Assembly (NCBI RefSeq): GCF_000732615.1
Contig: NZ_JPGL01000011.1
Coordinates: 1-64,000, forward strand
Source of the DNA: Burkholderia paludis
GTDB taxonomy: Bacteria; Pseudomonadota; Gammaproteobacteria; Burkholderiales; Burkholderiaceae
DNA length: 64,000 bases
Direction of reading: 5' to 3'
Shown here: piece after piece, positions 46,544 to 54,359 of the stretch
Position numbering within the stretch: the stretch's first letter is position 1
Layout: each line of letters opens with the position of its first letter
Notes under the pieces: model-generated
Seen by the model: only the letters and a program-made list of their open reading frames with translations
What the model was told of the DNA's origin: nothing
Database searches by the model: none
Translations under genes and position numbers: made by a program

Positions 46544-46560
46544 TGCTGCGTGATCAGCAG
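46544..46560. promoter_or_regulatory. Candidate SfnR enhancer site 1
   Basis: TGCTGCGTGATCAGCAG. Identical, in opposite orientation, to 46702-46718. Imperfect dyad. Located 65 nt upstream of the leftward flavoprotein gene. Confidence 0.65.
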
Positions 46561-46638
46561 AGTGTTCAACGTTTTGCGTAACGCTGGAAACATCGATTTC
46601 TGATAACCAATGCCGGATTGCTGCGCTGGACGCAGCGA

Positions 46639-46655
46639 TGCGCGCCGCGTGCCTG
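46639..46655 (-). promoter_or_regulatory. Weak candidate sigma-54 promoter of the leftward flavoprotein-sfnR operon
   Basis: On the minus strand, AGGCACG followed at the required GG-N10-GC spacing by GCGCAT. The -24 element is good, the -12 element poor. It lies between the two enhancer-like sites. Confidence 0.3.
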
Positions 46656-46700
46656 CCGGAATCCGCGCCGAAGCGGAAAGGCGCGTGCGGCCCGCGCCGC

Positions 46701-46720
46701 GCTGCTGATCACGCAGCAGC
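46701..46720. promoter_or_regulatory. Candidate SfnR enhancer site 2
   Basis: GCTGCTGATCACGCAGCAGC: 7-bp perfect arms with a six-base centre. Contains the 17-bp motif of site 1 in reverse. Its centre is about 185 nt upstream of the -24/-12 promoter, a normal distance for a sigma-54 enhancer. Confidence 0.7.
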
Positions 46721-46889
46721 GAATCAGCATGGCTGTTTCCCCGGGTTCATCTTCATGCGGAATAAGGTTGTGACGCGGCGGCTGGCACGCATATCCGCTC
46801 GCGACGATTCGCGAAAAGGCCATGACAGGCCGGCGATCGCGACGCATTTCGTCATGCAGACGATTGCCCCGGGGCCGCCGCGGACGGAG

Positions 46890-46905
46890 TGGCACGCTCC
46901 TTGCT
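46890..46905 (+). promoter_or_regulatory. Sigma-54 promoter of msuE-sfnG-sfnB
   Basis: TGGCACGCTCCTTGCT fits the -24/-12 consensus TGGCAC-N5-TTGCW exactly. It ends 55 nt before the msuE start. Confidence 0.85.
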
Positions 46906-46960
46906 GAACCCTGGCGTGACGGGTGCAGCGGCGCCCGACTCGACAATGGGAATGCAACCG

Positions 46961-47521
46961 ATGAGCCAGACAATCAACGTGGTCGCGATATCCGGCGGCC
47001 TGCAACGACCGTCGCGCACGCTGGCGCTGACCGAGGCGATCGTCGCTTCGCTCGGCGCCGCGCTGCCGATCGACACGCGGCTGATCGAACTCGGCGAGAT
47101 CGGCGGCCGACTGGGCGGCGCGCTCACGCGCGCGCAGGCGCCGGCCGACCTCGACGAGCTGATTCGCGCGATCGAGACGGCCGATGCGCTGGTTGTCGCG
47201 AGCCCCGTGTATCGCGCGTCGTATACGGGCCTGTTCAAGCATCTGTTCGATCTCGTGCATCACGAGGCACTGGCCGATGTGCCGGTGCTGCTTGCGGCCA
47301 CCGGCGGCAGCGAGCGGCATGCGCTCGTGATCGACCATCAGTTGCGTCCGCTGTTCAGCTTCTTCCAGGCCCGCACGCTGCCGATCGGCGTATATGCGTC
47401 CGAAAGCGATTTCGACCGCTACCGGATCGCGAACCCGGCGCTGCGCGCGCGTATCGCGCTGGCCGTCGAGCGCGCCGTGCCGCAACTGCGCCCGCGCGCG
47501 CTTTCCGTCGCGGCCGCCTAG
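46961..47521 (+). CDS. msuE: NADH-dependent FMN reductase (MsuE type)
   Basis: 186 residues from the ATG at 46961. VVAISGGLQRPSRTLALTEA is the FMN-binding opening of the SsuE/MsuE family; VVASPVYRASYTGLFKHLFD carries the PxYxxSYTGxLK motif. It supplies reduced FMN to the two-component monooxygenases encoded downstream (SfnG) and opposite. First gene of the operon behind the sigma-54 promoter; 35 nt separate it from sfnG. Confidence 0.9.
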   Translation: MSQTINVVAISGGLQRPSRTLALTEAIVASLGAALPIDTRLIELGEIGGRLGGALTRAQAPADLDELIRAIETADALVVASPVYRASYTGLFKHLFDLVHHEALADVPVLLAATGGSERHALVIDHQLRPLFSFFQARTLPIGVYASESDFDRYRIANPALRARIALAVERAVPQLRPRALSVAAA

Positions 47522-47556
47522 GCCGTCCGCGTTTTTCTTCCGACCAGGACACACTC

Positions 47557-48660
47557 ATGAGCCATACCGACCCTTCCGCCGACGGCGTCAAGTTCGCCTA
47601 CTGGGTGCCGAACGTCAGCGGCGGCCTCGTCGTCAGCACGATCGAGCAGCGCACCGACTGGAGCCTCGAATACAACCAGCAGCTCGCGCGCACGGCCGAG
47701 GCCGCCGGCTTCGAGTACGCGCTGAGCCAGATCCGCTTCACGGCCGGCTACGGCGCCGAATACCAGCACGAGTCGGTATCGTTCAGCCAGGCGCTGCTGC
47801 ACGCGACGACCCGGCTCAAGGTGCTCGCCGCGATCCTGCCGGGGCCGTGGCATCCGGCCGTGGTCGCGAAGCAGCTCGCGACGATCGACCACATCTCGAA
47901 CGGGCGCATCGCGATCAACGTGGTGAGCGGCTGGTTCAAGGGCGAATTCACCGCGATCGGCGAGCCGTGGCTCGAGCATGACGAGCGCTACCGGCGCTCG
48001 AAGGAGTTCATCCAGGCGCTGAAGGGCATCTGGACGCAGGACAACTTCACGTTCAAGGGCGACTTCTACCGCTTCAACGACTACACGCTGAGCCCGAAGC
48101 CGGTGCAGAAGCCGCATCCGGAGATCTTCCAGGGCGGCAGCTCGCGCGCGGCGCGCGACAACGCGGCCAGCGTGTCGGACTGGTATTTCACGAACGGCAA
48201 TACGCCGGAGAACCTGAAAGCGCAGATCGACGACATCCGCGCGAAGGCGGCCGCGAACCACCATCGCGTGCGCATCGGCGTCAACGCGTTCGTGATCGCG
48301 CGCGACACCGAGGAAGAGGCGAAGGCCGTGCTCGACGACATCATCCGGCATGCGCACGTCGAGGCCGTCCACGCATTCGGCGATGCGGTGAAGCAGGCCG
48401 GCAGCGCGTCGCCGGAAGGCGAAGGCAACTGGGCGAAATCGACGTTCGAGGATCTCGTGCAGTACAACGACGGCTTCCGTACCAACCTGATCGGCACGCC
48501 GCAGCAAATCGCCGAGCGGATCGTCGCGCTGAAGGCGATCGGCGTCGATCTCGTGCTCGCGGGCTTCTTGCATTTCATCGAGGAGGTCGAGTACTTCGGC
48601 CGGCGCGTGCTGCCGCTCGTGCGCGAACTCGAGGCAAGGCGACAGGCGCTCGCTGCGTGA
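47557..48660 (+). CDS. sfnG: Dimethylsulfone monooxygenase SfnG
   Basis: 367 residues. FMNH2-dependent luciferase-like enzyme that oxidises dimethylsulfone to methanesulfinate so the sulfur can be assimilated. VKFAYWVPNVSGGLVVSTIE is the SfnG opening; GRIAINVVSGWFKGEFTAIG and PEIFQGGSSRAARDNAASVS are bacterial-luciferase family motifs with the flavin pocket. It follows msuE, its reductant supplier, and precedes sfnB. The family assignment is strong and the context supports it. Confidence 0.93.
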   Translation: MSHTDPSADGVKFAYWVPNVSGGLVVSTIEQRTDWSLEYNQQLARTAEAAGFEYALSQIRFTAGYGAEYQHESVSFSQALLHATTRLKVLAAILPGPWHPAVVAKQLATIDHISNGRIAINVVSGWFKGEFTAIGEPWLEHDERYRRSKEFIQALKGIWTQDNFTFKGDFYRFNDYTLSPKPVQKPHPEIFQGGSSRAARDNAASVSDWYFTNGNTPENLKAQIDDIRAKAAANHHRVRIGVNAFVIARDTEEEAKAVLDDIIRHAHVEAVHAFGDAVKQAGSASPEGEGNWAKSTFEDLVQYNDGFRTNLIGTPQQIAERIVALKAIGVDLVLAGFLHFIEEVEYFGRRVLPLVRELEARRQALAA

Positions 48661-48796
48661 CGCGGGGCGGGCGAAGGGGAGATGGGCGGCACGCACCGTT
48701 CGCATCCCCGGCTTGACGTTTCGGATATCGAAACAGGAGGCCGGCGGCAGCCTGCATGGCGTCGCCGGCCGGTTCATGGGCTTCACCGGACATTTC

Positions 48797-50026
48797 ATGG
48801 CTACGGAAATCATCGAGGAAAACACGCAATTGCAGGCGGGCGCGACGCCCGTTCCCGTCATCGGCTCCGACGCCGAGGCGCTCGACGTCGCGCACCGGGT
48901 GGCGGCGCAACTGGCGGAGCACGCCGCGTTGCGCGACCGCGAGCGGAAGCTGCCGTTCGACGAGATCGAGCTGTTCTCGTCGAGCGGCCTGTGGGGCATC
49001 ACCGTGCCGCGTGAGTACGGCGGCGCGGAAGTGTCGAACGTGACGCTCGCGGAAGTGATCGCGATCGTGTCGCAGGCGGACCCGTCGCTCGGCCAGATCC
49101 CGCAGAACCACTACTGCCTGATCGAGGACATCCGCCTCGAGGGCAGCGATGCGCAGAAGCGCTTCTTCTTCGACCTCGTGCTGAAGGGCACGCGCTACGG
49201 CAATGCGTTTTCCGAAGCGGGCGGCAAGGACGTGCTCGATATCCGCACGCGCGTCCGCCGCGACGGCGATGCCTTCGTGCTGAACGGCCGCAAGTTCTAT
49301 TCGACCGGCACGCTGTACGCGCACTGGATCCCGGTGCTTGCGCTCGACGAATCGGACCAGGCCGTGCTCGCGTTCGTGCGGCAGGGCGCGCCGGGGCTGA
49401 CCGTGGTGGACGACTGGAGCGGCTTCGGGCAGCGCACGACCGCGAGCGGCACGGTGATCGTCGAGAACGTGCGGGTGAGCCCGTTCGAGATCTTTCACAC
49501 GCAGCGTTCGTACGATCGCCCGACCTTCGCGGGCCCGTTCGCGCAGATCACGACCGCCGCGATCGACCTCGGCATCGCGCGCGCCGCGCTGCAGGACACG
49601 ATCGAGTTCGTGCAGCAGCACGCGCGCCCGTGGATCGACAGCGGCGTCGCGCGCGCGAGCGACGATCCGCTGACGGTCGCGCAAATTGGCGACATCGCAT
49701 ATCGCGTGCACGCGGCCGAGGCGCTGCTCGCGCGAGCGGGGCGCTTCGTCGACGCGGCCAAGCGCGAGCCGGACGAAGGAACGGTCGCGCAGGCGGCGAT
49801 CGCGGTGGGGGAGGCGAAGATCGCGACGACCGAGGTGTCGCTGCTCGCCGCGAGCAAGCTGTTCGAGCTCGGCGGCAGCAAGTCGACGCTGGCGAAATAC
49901 AACTTCGACCGCCACTGGCGCAACGCACGCGTGCACACGCTGCACGACCCGGTGCGCTGGAAGTATCACGCGATCGGCAACTACTACCTCAACGGCGTGA
50001 AGCCCGCGCGCCATTCCTGGAACTGA
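48797..50026 (+). CDS. sfnB: SfnB-family flavoprotein (sulfur acquisition oxidoreductase)
   Basis: 409 residues from the ATG at 48797; an ATG at 48776 is possible. Acyl-CoA-dehydrogenase fold: FSSSGLWGITVPREYGGAEV, GNAFSEAGGKDVLDIRTRVR, DWSGFGQRTTASGTVIVENV and FDRHWRNARVHTLHDPVRWK. The last motif is shared with the gene at 45247. SfnB proteins are induced by sulfate starvation and belong to the dimethylsulfone/DMS assimilation set; the precise reaction is not settled. 136 nt downstream of sfnG, in the same operon. Confidence 0.9.
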   Translation: MATEIIEENTQLQAGATPVPVIGSDAEALDVAHRVAAQLAEHAALRDRERKLPFDEIELFSSSGLWGITVPREYGGAEVSNVTLAEVIAIVSQADPSLGQIPQNHYCLIEDIRLEGSDAQKRFFFDLVLKGTRYGNAFSEAGGKDVLDIRTRVRRDGDAFVLNGRKFYSTGTLYAHWIPVLALDESDQAVLAFVRQGAPGLTVVDDWSGFGQRTTASGTVIVENVRVSPFEIFHTQRSYDRPTFAGPFAQITTAAIDLGIARAALQDTIEFVQQHARPWIDSGVARASDDPLTVAQIGDIAYRVHAAEALLARAGRFVDAAKREPDEGTVAQAAIAVGEAKIATTEVSLLAASKLFELGGSKSTLAKYNFDRHWRNARVHTLHDPVRWKYHAIGNYYLNGVKPARHSWN

Positions 50027-50147
50027 CCGGCGCGCCGCGCACGGTTTTCCGATACGCACGGCGGCGCGCAGGCGCACATCGGCAGCGGCGACTGGCGCCG
50101 TCGCCGATGCCGCCGCCGCGCCGTTGCATTCCTGACAAGGCAGATCG

Positions 50148-51596
50148 ATGAGTCATCCGGCAACTTCCACGCAGGCGCTGCCTGCGCACGACGCCGCACC
50201 GCAGGCGGGCGGCCTGCGGCGCAATTACCTGAGCCTGCCCGAGCTGATCGCGCAGTCGATCGGCCTCGTCGGCGTGTCGGGCGGGATCGGCGTGCTGATT
50301 CCCGCCGTGTTCGCGACGGCTGGCAACGGCACCTGGCTCGCCTACCTGTTCGCGATCGTCGCGCTGCTGTTCTCGTCGTGGAGCATCGCGGTGTTCGCGC
50401 GCGATTCCGCGTCGCCGGGCGCGCTGTATGCGTACGTGTCGGCCGGGATCGGGCCGATCTGGGGCGCCATCTGCGGCTGGTCGCTGCTGATCGCCTATGC
50501 GGTGGCCGCCGCGGGCATCCTGCAGGGGACGATCAACACGTTTCTCGTGCTCGGCCGCGAAACGGGGCTGCTCGGCGGCGCGACGCCGGTCGGCACGGTG
50601 CTCGCCCTCACGGTCGCGACCGCGTTCGCCGCGTGGTACATCGCGTTTCGCGACATCCGGCTCTCGACGCGCTTCACGCTGTTCGTCGAGCTGGCGACGC
50701 TGCTGCTGATCGCCGTCGTCGTGATCGCGACGATCGCGTTCGGCGGGCGTCCCGTCGACCACGCGCAACTGACGCTCGAAGGCGTGAAGCCCACGCAGCT
50801 CCAGCTCGGCATGGTGCTCGCATTCTTCAGCTTCACCGGCTTCGAGAGCGCGACCGTGCTCGGCGCGGAAGCGCGCGATCCATTCCGCGCGATTCCGCGC
50901 GCGGTGCTGATCAGCGTCGTCGGGCCCGCGCTGCTGTTCGTGATCGGCGCGTACGGGATGGTGAGCGCGTTCCACGGGCAGACGCCGCCGCTCGACCGGG
51001 TCGACGGCCCGCTCGCGGTGCTCGCGCATCGGCTCGGCGCCGGCTGGGTCGGCGTGCTGATCGACGCGGGCGTCGCGTTGAGCTTCTTCGCGGCGTTCTT
51101 CTCGTCGATCAACGCGGCGGCGCGCATCGTCTATACGTTCGGACGGCAGGGCGTGCTGCACGCGTCGACCGGGCGCGCGCACGCGCGGAACGCCACGCCG
51201 CACGTCGCGGTGGCGCTGATCGCGGCGCTGGCGCTGGCGACCGCGCTGGTGTTCACCGCGCGCGGCACGGCGCTGCTCGATGCGTACGGCTATCTCAGCT
51301 CGATCGCGACGTATGGCTGGCTGCTCGCCTACGTGCTGGTGGCGATCGGCGCGCCGCTCTACCTGCGCCGCCAGCGCAGGCTGCGCGCGCGGCATGTGGC
51401 GATCAGCGCGGTCGCGGTCGTGCTGCTCGCGATTCCGCTGGCAGGCAGCGTGTACCCGGTGCCGGACGGCGTCTATGCATGGCTGCCTTACGTGTTCGTC
51501 GCGCTGCTGGCGATCGGGCTCGGCTGGTTCCTGGTGCTGCGGGTGCGGTTTCCGGAGCGGTTGCGCGAACTGGAGGCCGACCTGTTGACGAAGTGA
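50148..51596 (+). CDS. APC-family permease
   Basis: 482 residues, about twelve helices. LSLPELIAQSIGLVGVSGGI, SPGALYAYVSAGIGPIWGAI and FFSFTGFESATVLGAEARDP are the amino acid/polyamine/organocation motifs (the last is the substrate-binding helix 6). The ATG at 50148 follows AAGGCAGATCG. It lies 121 nt after sfnB on the same strand, so it may import a sulfur compound or amino acid used under the same condition; that is inference. Confidence 0.9.
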   Translation: MSHPATSTQALPAHDAAPQAGGLRRNYLSLPELIAQSIGLVGVSGGIGVLIPAVFATAGNGTWLAYLFAIVALLFSSWSIAVFARDSASPGALYAYVSAGIGPIWGAICGWSLLIAYAVAAAGILQGTINTFLVLGRETGLLGGATPVGTVLALTVATAFAAWYIAFRDIRLSTRFTLFVELATLLLIAVVVIATIAFGGRPVDHAQLTLEGVKPTQLQLGMVLAFFSFTGFESATVLGAEARDPFRAIPRAVLISVVGPALLFVIGAYGMVSAFHGQTPPLDRVDGPLAVLAHRLGAGWVGVLIDAGVALSFFAAFFSSINAAARIVYTFGRQGVLHASTGRAHARNATPHVAVALIAALALATALVFTARGTALLDAYGYLSSIATYGWLLAYVLVAIGAPLYLRRQRRLRARHVAISAVAVVLLAIPLAGSVYPVPDGVYAWLPYVFVALLAIGLGWFLVLRVRFPERLRELEADLLTK

Positions 51597-51687
51597 CGGC
51601 GCGCGGCCGCCGGAGGCTTGCGGGCGGCCCGCGGCGGCGCCGGCCGGCGAGGGTGCCGGTCGGCCGTTTCGACGCCGCGCGGCGGGC

Positions 51688-52335
51688 TCACGCGCCTGCC
51701 GCCATCCTCGACGCCTCGACTGCCATCTGCACGCCGAGCCCGCCGAGCACGAGCCCCATCGCCCAGCGCTGCGCGAGCAGCAGCGTCGGGCGTCCCTGCA
51801 GGAACGTCGCGAGGCTGCCGGAGCAGATCGCCACCAGCCCGTTCGCGCAAGCGAACGCGGCGATCAGCAGCGAGCCGAGAAACAGCGACTGACCGAGCAC
51901 GCTGCCGTTCCGGTAGTCGATGAACTGCGGCAGCAACGAAATGAACAGCATCGCGAGCTTCGGGTTCAGCACGCTGGTCGTCGCCCCCATCGCCAGCAGC
52001 CGGAGCGGCCGTTCGCCGGGCAGCGCGCGGATCTCGAACGGCGAGCGCCCGCCGGGCCGGACGGCCTGCCACGCCAGATACAGCAGGTAGGCCGAACCGA
52101 TCGCGGCCAGCACGCTGCCCGCATGCGGCACGCTCATGAACAGCGTCGTGATGCCGAACGCCGCGCCGAACATGTAGAACAGGTATCCGATCATCACGCC
52201 GCCGAGCGAAATGAGCCCCGCCGTGCGCCCTTGCGCGATCGAGCGCGACATCACGTAGACCATGTTCGGGCCGGGCGTGACCGCGAGCATGCCGCCAATG
52301 ACGAGAAATCCGTAGATCGATCCGGACGTATGCAT
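51688..52335 (-). CDS. LysE/RhtB-family exporter
   Basis: 215 residues, six helices. LVIGGMLAVTPGPNMVYVMS carries the TPGPN motif of the family; GLISLGGVMIGYLFYMFGAA and GATTSVLNPKLAMLFISLLP are the following conserved helices. Exports amino acids or analogues. Divergent from a LysR gene across 109 nt that hold a clear inverted repeat. The start is at 52335 because the open stretch upstream runs into that promoter. Confidence 0.92.
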   Translation of the reverse strand: MHTSGSIYGFLVIGGMLAVTPGPNMVYVMSRSIAQGRTAGLISLGGVMIGYLFYMFGAAFGITTLFMSVPHAGSVLAAIGSAYLLYLAWQAVRPGGRSPFEIRALPGERPLRLLAMGATTSVLNPKLAMLFISLLPQFIDYRNGSVLGQSLFLGSLLIAAFACANGLVAICSGSLATFLQGRPTLLLAQRWAMGLVLGGLGVQMAVEASRMAAGA

Positions 52336-52410
52336 GGTTCCGATTCCTGCAACGAGTAAGGGCTGACGGAATGGATTGTCCGGCCGTGGAGTCGAACAGT
52401 AAAACGGGAT

Positions 52411-52433
52411 AAACTGAATTGATTGATCAGTTT
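52411..52433. promoter_or_regulatory. LysR-type binding site between lysE-like and LysR genes
   Basis: AAACTG-N11-CAGTTT, an interrupted dyad of the T-N11-A class used by LysR proteins, ending 11 nt before the LysR start and 75 nt upstream of the exporter start. Confidence 0.65.
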
Positions 52434-52444
52434 TTCTGAATCGA

Positions 52445-53296
52445 ATGAAAAAACTCGACCTCGATGTGCTCGCGATGGTGGTGGCCGTCGCGGAATCCGG
52501 ATCGTTCGCGCAGGGCGCGCAGGCCGTGCATCGCTCGCCGTCGGCGGTGAGCATGCAGATCCGGGCGCTGGAGGAGGCGCTCGGCAAGCCGCTGTTCATC
52601 CGCGACACGCGCAACGTGACGGCGACCGACGACGGCCGGACGCTCGCCGAATACGGCCGCCGGATGCTGGCGATGCGCGACGAGGCGTGGGCGTCGGTGG
52701 TGCGCCCGGAGATCCGCGGGCGCGTGACGATCGGCGTGCCCGACGACTACATTTCCTCGCTGCTGCCGCAGGTGCTCGGCAAATTCGCCGCGATGCATCC
52801 GCGTGTGGAAGTGCGCGTGATCGGCCAGCCGAGCAGCGCGCTCGTGCCGATGCTGAAGGACAACACGGTCGACCTCGCGTGCCTCACGCGGATCAAGGGC
52901 GTGACCGGCGAGCTGATCCGGCTCGAGCCGCTCGTCTGGGTCGGCTCGCCGAAACGCAACGTGTGGGAGGAGCGGCCGCTGCCGGTAGCCTTTTTCACGC
53001 ACGGCGGCAGCATGGCGCGCGATCACGCGGTCAAGGCGCTGAACCGGCACAACATCCCGTTCCGCATGTCGTACGAAAGCCCGAGCCACCTCGGGCTGCT
53101 CAGCATGGTGGAGGCCGGGCTGGCGGTCGCGCCGCTGGCGCGCTGCTGCATTCCCGATCATCTCGTGCAGTTGTCTGAAAGCCACGGGCTGCCGCCGCTG
53201 GGCGAACTCGAAGTCGTGCTTGCGCGCAGCGCGCAGTCCGCGCGCCCGCCGTGCGACTACCTCGCCGAGCAGATCCTGGGCGAATGGCGGACCTGA
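52445..53296 (+). CDS. LysR-family regulator
   Basis: 283 residues, slightly short but complete. MKKLDLDVLAMVVAVAESGS then the HTH (QGAQAVHRSPSAVSMQIRAL). Effector domain from about residue 90 (RGRVTIGVPDDYISSLLPQV). It is divergent from the LysE-type exporter, with an AAACTG dyad in the shared promoter, so it probably activates export when the amino acid accumulates. Confidence 0.92.
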   Translation: MKKLDLDVLAMVVAVAESGSFAQGAQAVHRSPSAVSMQIRALEEALGKPLFIRDTRNVTATDDGRTLAEYGRRMLAMRDEAWASVVRPEIRGRVTIGVPDDYISSLLPQVLGKFAAMHPRVEVRVIGQPSSALVPMLKDNTVDLACLTRIKGVTGELIRLEPLVWVGSPKRNVWEERPLPVAFFTHGGSMARDHAVKALNRHNIPFRMSYESPSHLGLLSMVEAGLAVAPLARCCIPDHLVQLSESHGLPPLGELEVVLARSAQSARPPCDYLAEQILGEWRT

Positions 53297-53315
53297 CCGG
53301 CCCGGCGGCGGCGTA

Positions 53316-54206
53316 TCAGCAGGATTCCAGCAGCCATTCGCGGAACGCGACGAGCGACGGCAGCGTTTCGTTCTCCGGCGGGTAGACGAGGTAATAGCTG
53401 CGCCGGCTGACGATCGCGTCGCCGATCGATACCAGCTCGCGGCGGCTCAGTTCGTCCTCCACCAGCACCTTCGGCACCAGCCCGATCCCGATCCCGGCGC
53501 GTACGGCCTGGATCAGGTGCGACGTCAGCTCGAAACTCGGGCCGATGCGCATCTGGCGATGGTCGAGCCGGTAGTGCGTGAACCATTCCGCCCACGCCTG
53601 CTGGTTGCTCGTCACGCCGAGCAGCGTCTGCTTCGCGGCCCACGCGGGCGTGTGGGCGTCGGCCTTGCGGCGGCTGCCGGCGTCGGGCGGCGCGATCGCG
53701 ATCAGGAATTCGTTGTACAGCCGATGCGCGTGGAGGCCCGGCCAGTCGTCCGCGCCGACGGTGATGGCCGCGTCGAGCTCGTCGTTGAGGAAATCGATGC
53801 CGCCGATGCGCGAATGCAGGTGCACGGTCACGCCCGGATGCGCGGCGTAGAACCCGTGCAGGTGCGGCAGCAGCCATTTCGAGCCGAAGGTGGGCAGCGT
53901 CGCGAGCCGCAGCGTGCCGGCGCCGGCCTGGTGCGACATCGCCTGCAGCGTCGCGCCGCGGATGCGCCCGAGCGCGCCGCTCAACTCCGCGAAGTAGCGG
54001 CGCCCGACTTCCGTCAGCTTCACGGAGCGGCCCTCGCGCCGGAACAGCGGCACGCCGAGCTGATCCTCGAGCGTCTGGACCTGCCGGCTGATCGCGCTCT
54101 GGCTCAGCGACAGCTCCTCGGCGGCGCGCGTATAGCTTTCGTGCCGCGCCGCCGCCTCGAACACGAGCAGCAGCGACATCGACGGGGTGAGACGACGGTA
54201 ATTCAT
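53316..54206 (-). CDS. LysR-family regulator, GcvA subgroup
   Basis: 296 residues from the ATG at 54206. MNYRRLTPSMSLLLVFEAAA then the HTH (RAAEELSLSQSAISRQVQTL). The effector half includes LHSRIGGIDFLNDELDAAIT and GIGIGLVPKVLVEDELSRRE. Transcribed divergently from the large dehydrogenase gene, its probable target. Its 3' end is convergent with the preceding LysR gene, 19 nt apart. Confidence 0.92.
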   Translation of the reverse strand: MNYRRLTPSMSLLLVFEAAARHESYTRAAEELSLSQSAISRQVQTLEDQLGVPLFRREGRSVKLTEVGRRYFAELSGALGRIRGATLQAMSHQAGAGTLRLATLPTFGSKWLLPHLHGFYAAHPGVTVHLHSRIGGIDFLNDELDAAITVGADDWPGLHAHRLYNEFLIAIAPPDAGSRRKADAHTPAWAAKQTLLGVTSNQQAWAEWFTHYRLDHRQMRIGPSFELTSHLIQAVRAGIGIGLVPKVLVEDELSRRELVSIGDAIVSRRSYYLVYPPENETLPSLVAFREWLLESC

Positions 54207-54359
54207 GAGTTTTATGCAATATTCGCCGGGTGAGAATTCGTTTGTTCCTCGCGGAGATTCCAAAGATACTGGAATTCCCGGTCGCGTGGAAACTTGCTCA
54301 AAACTCATGTTTCGGTACGCGCGAATCCGCCGGCTCCACCCCTAATGCGCGTCCCTCCC

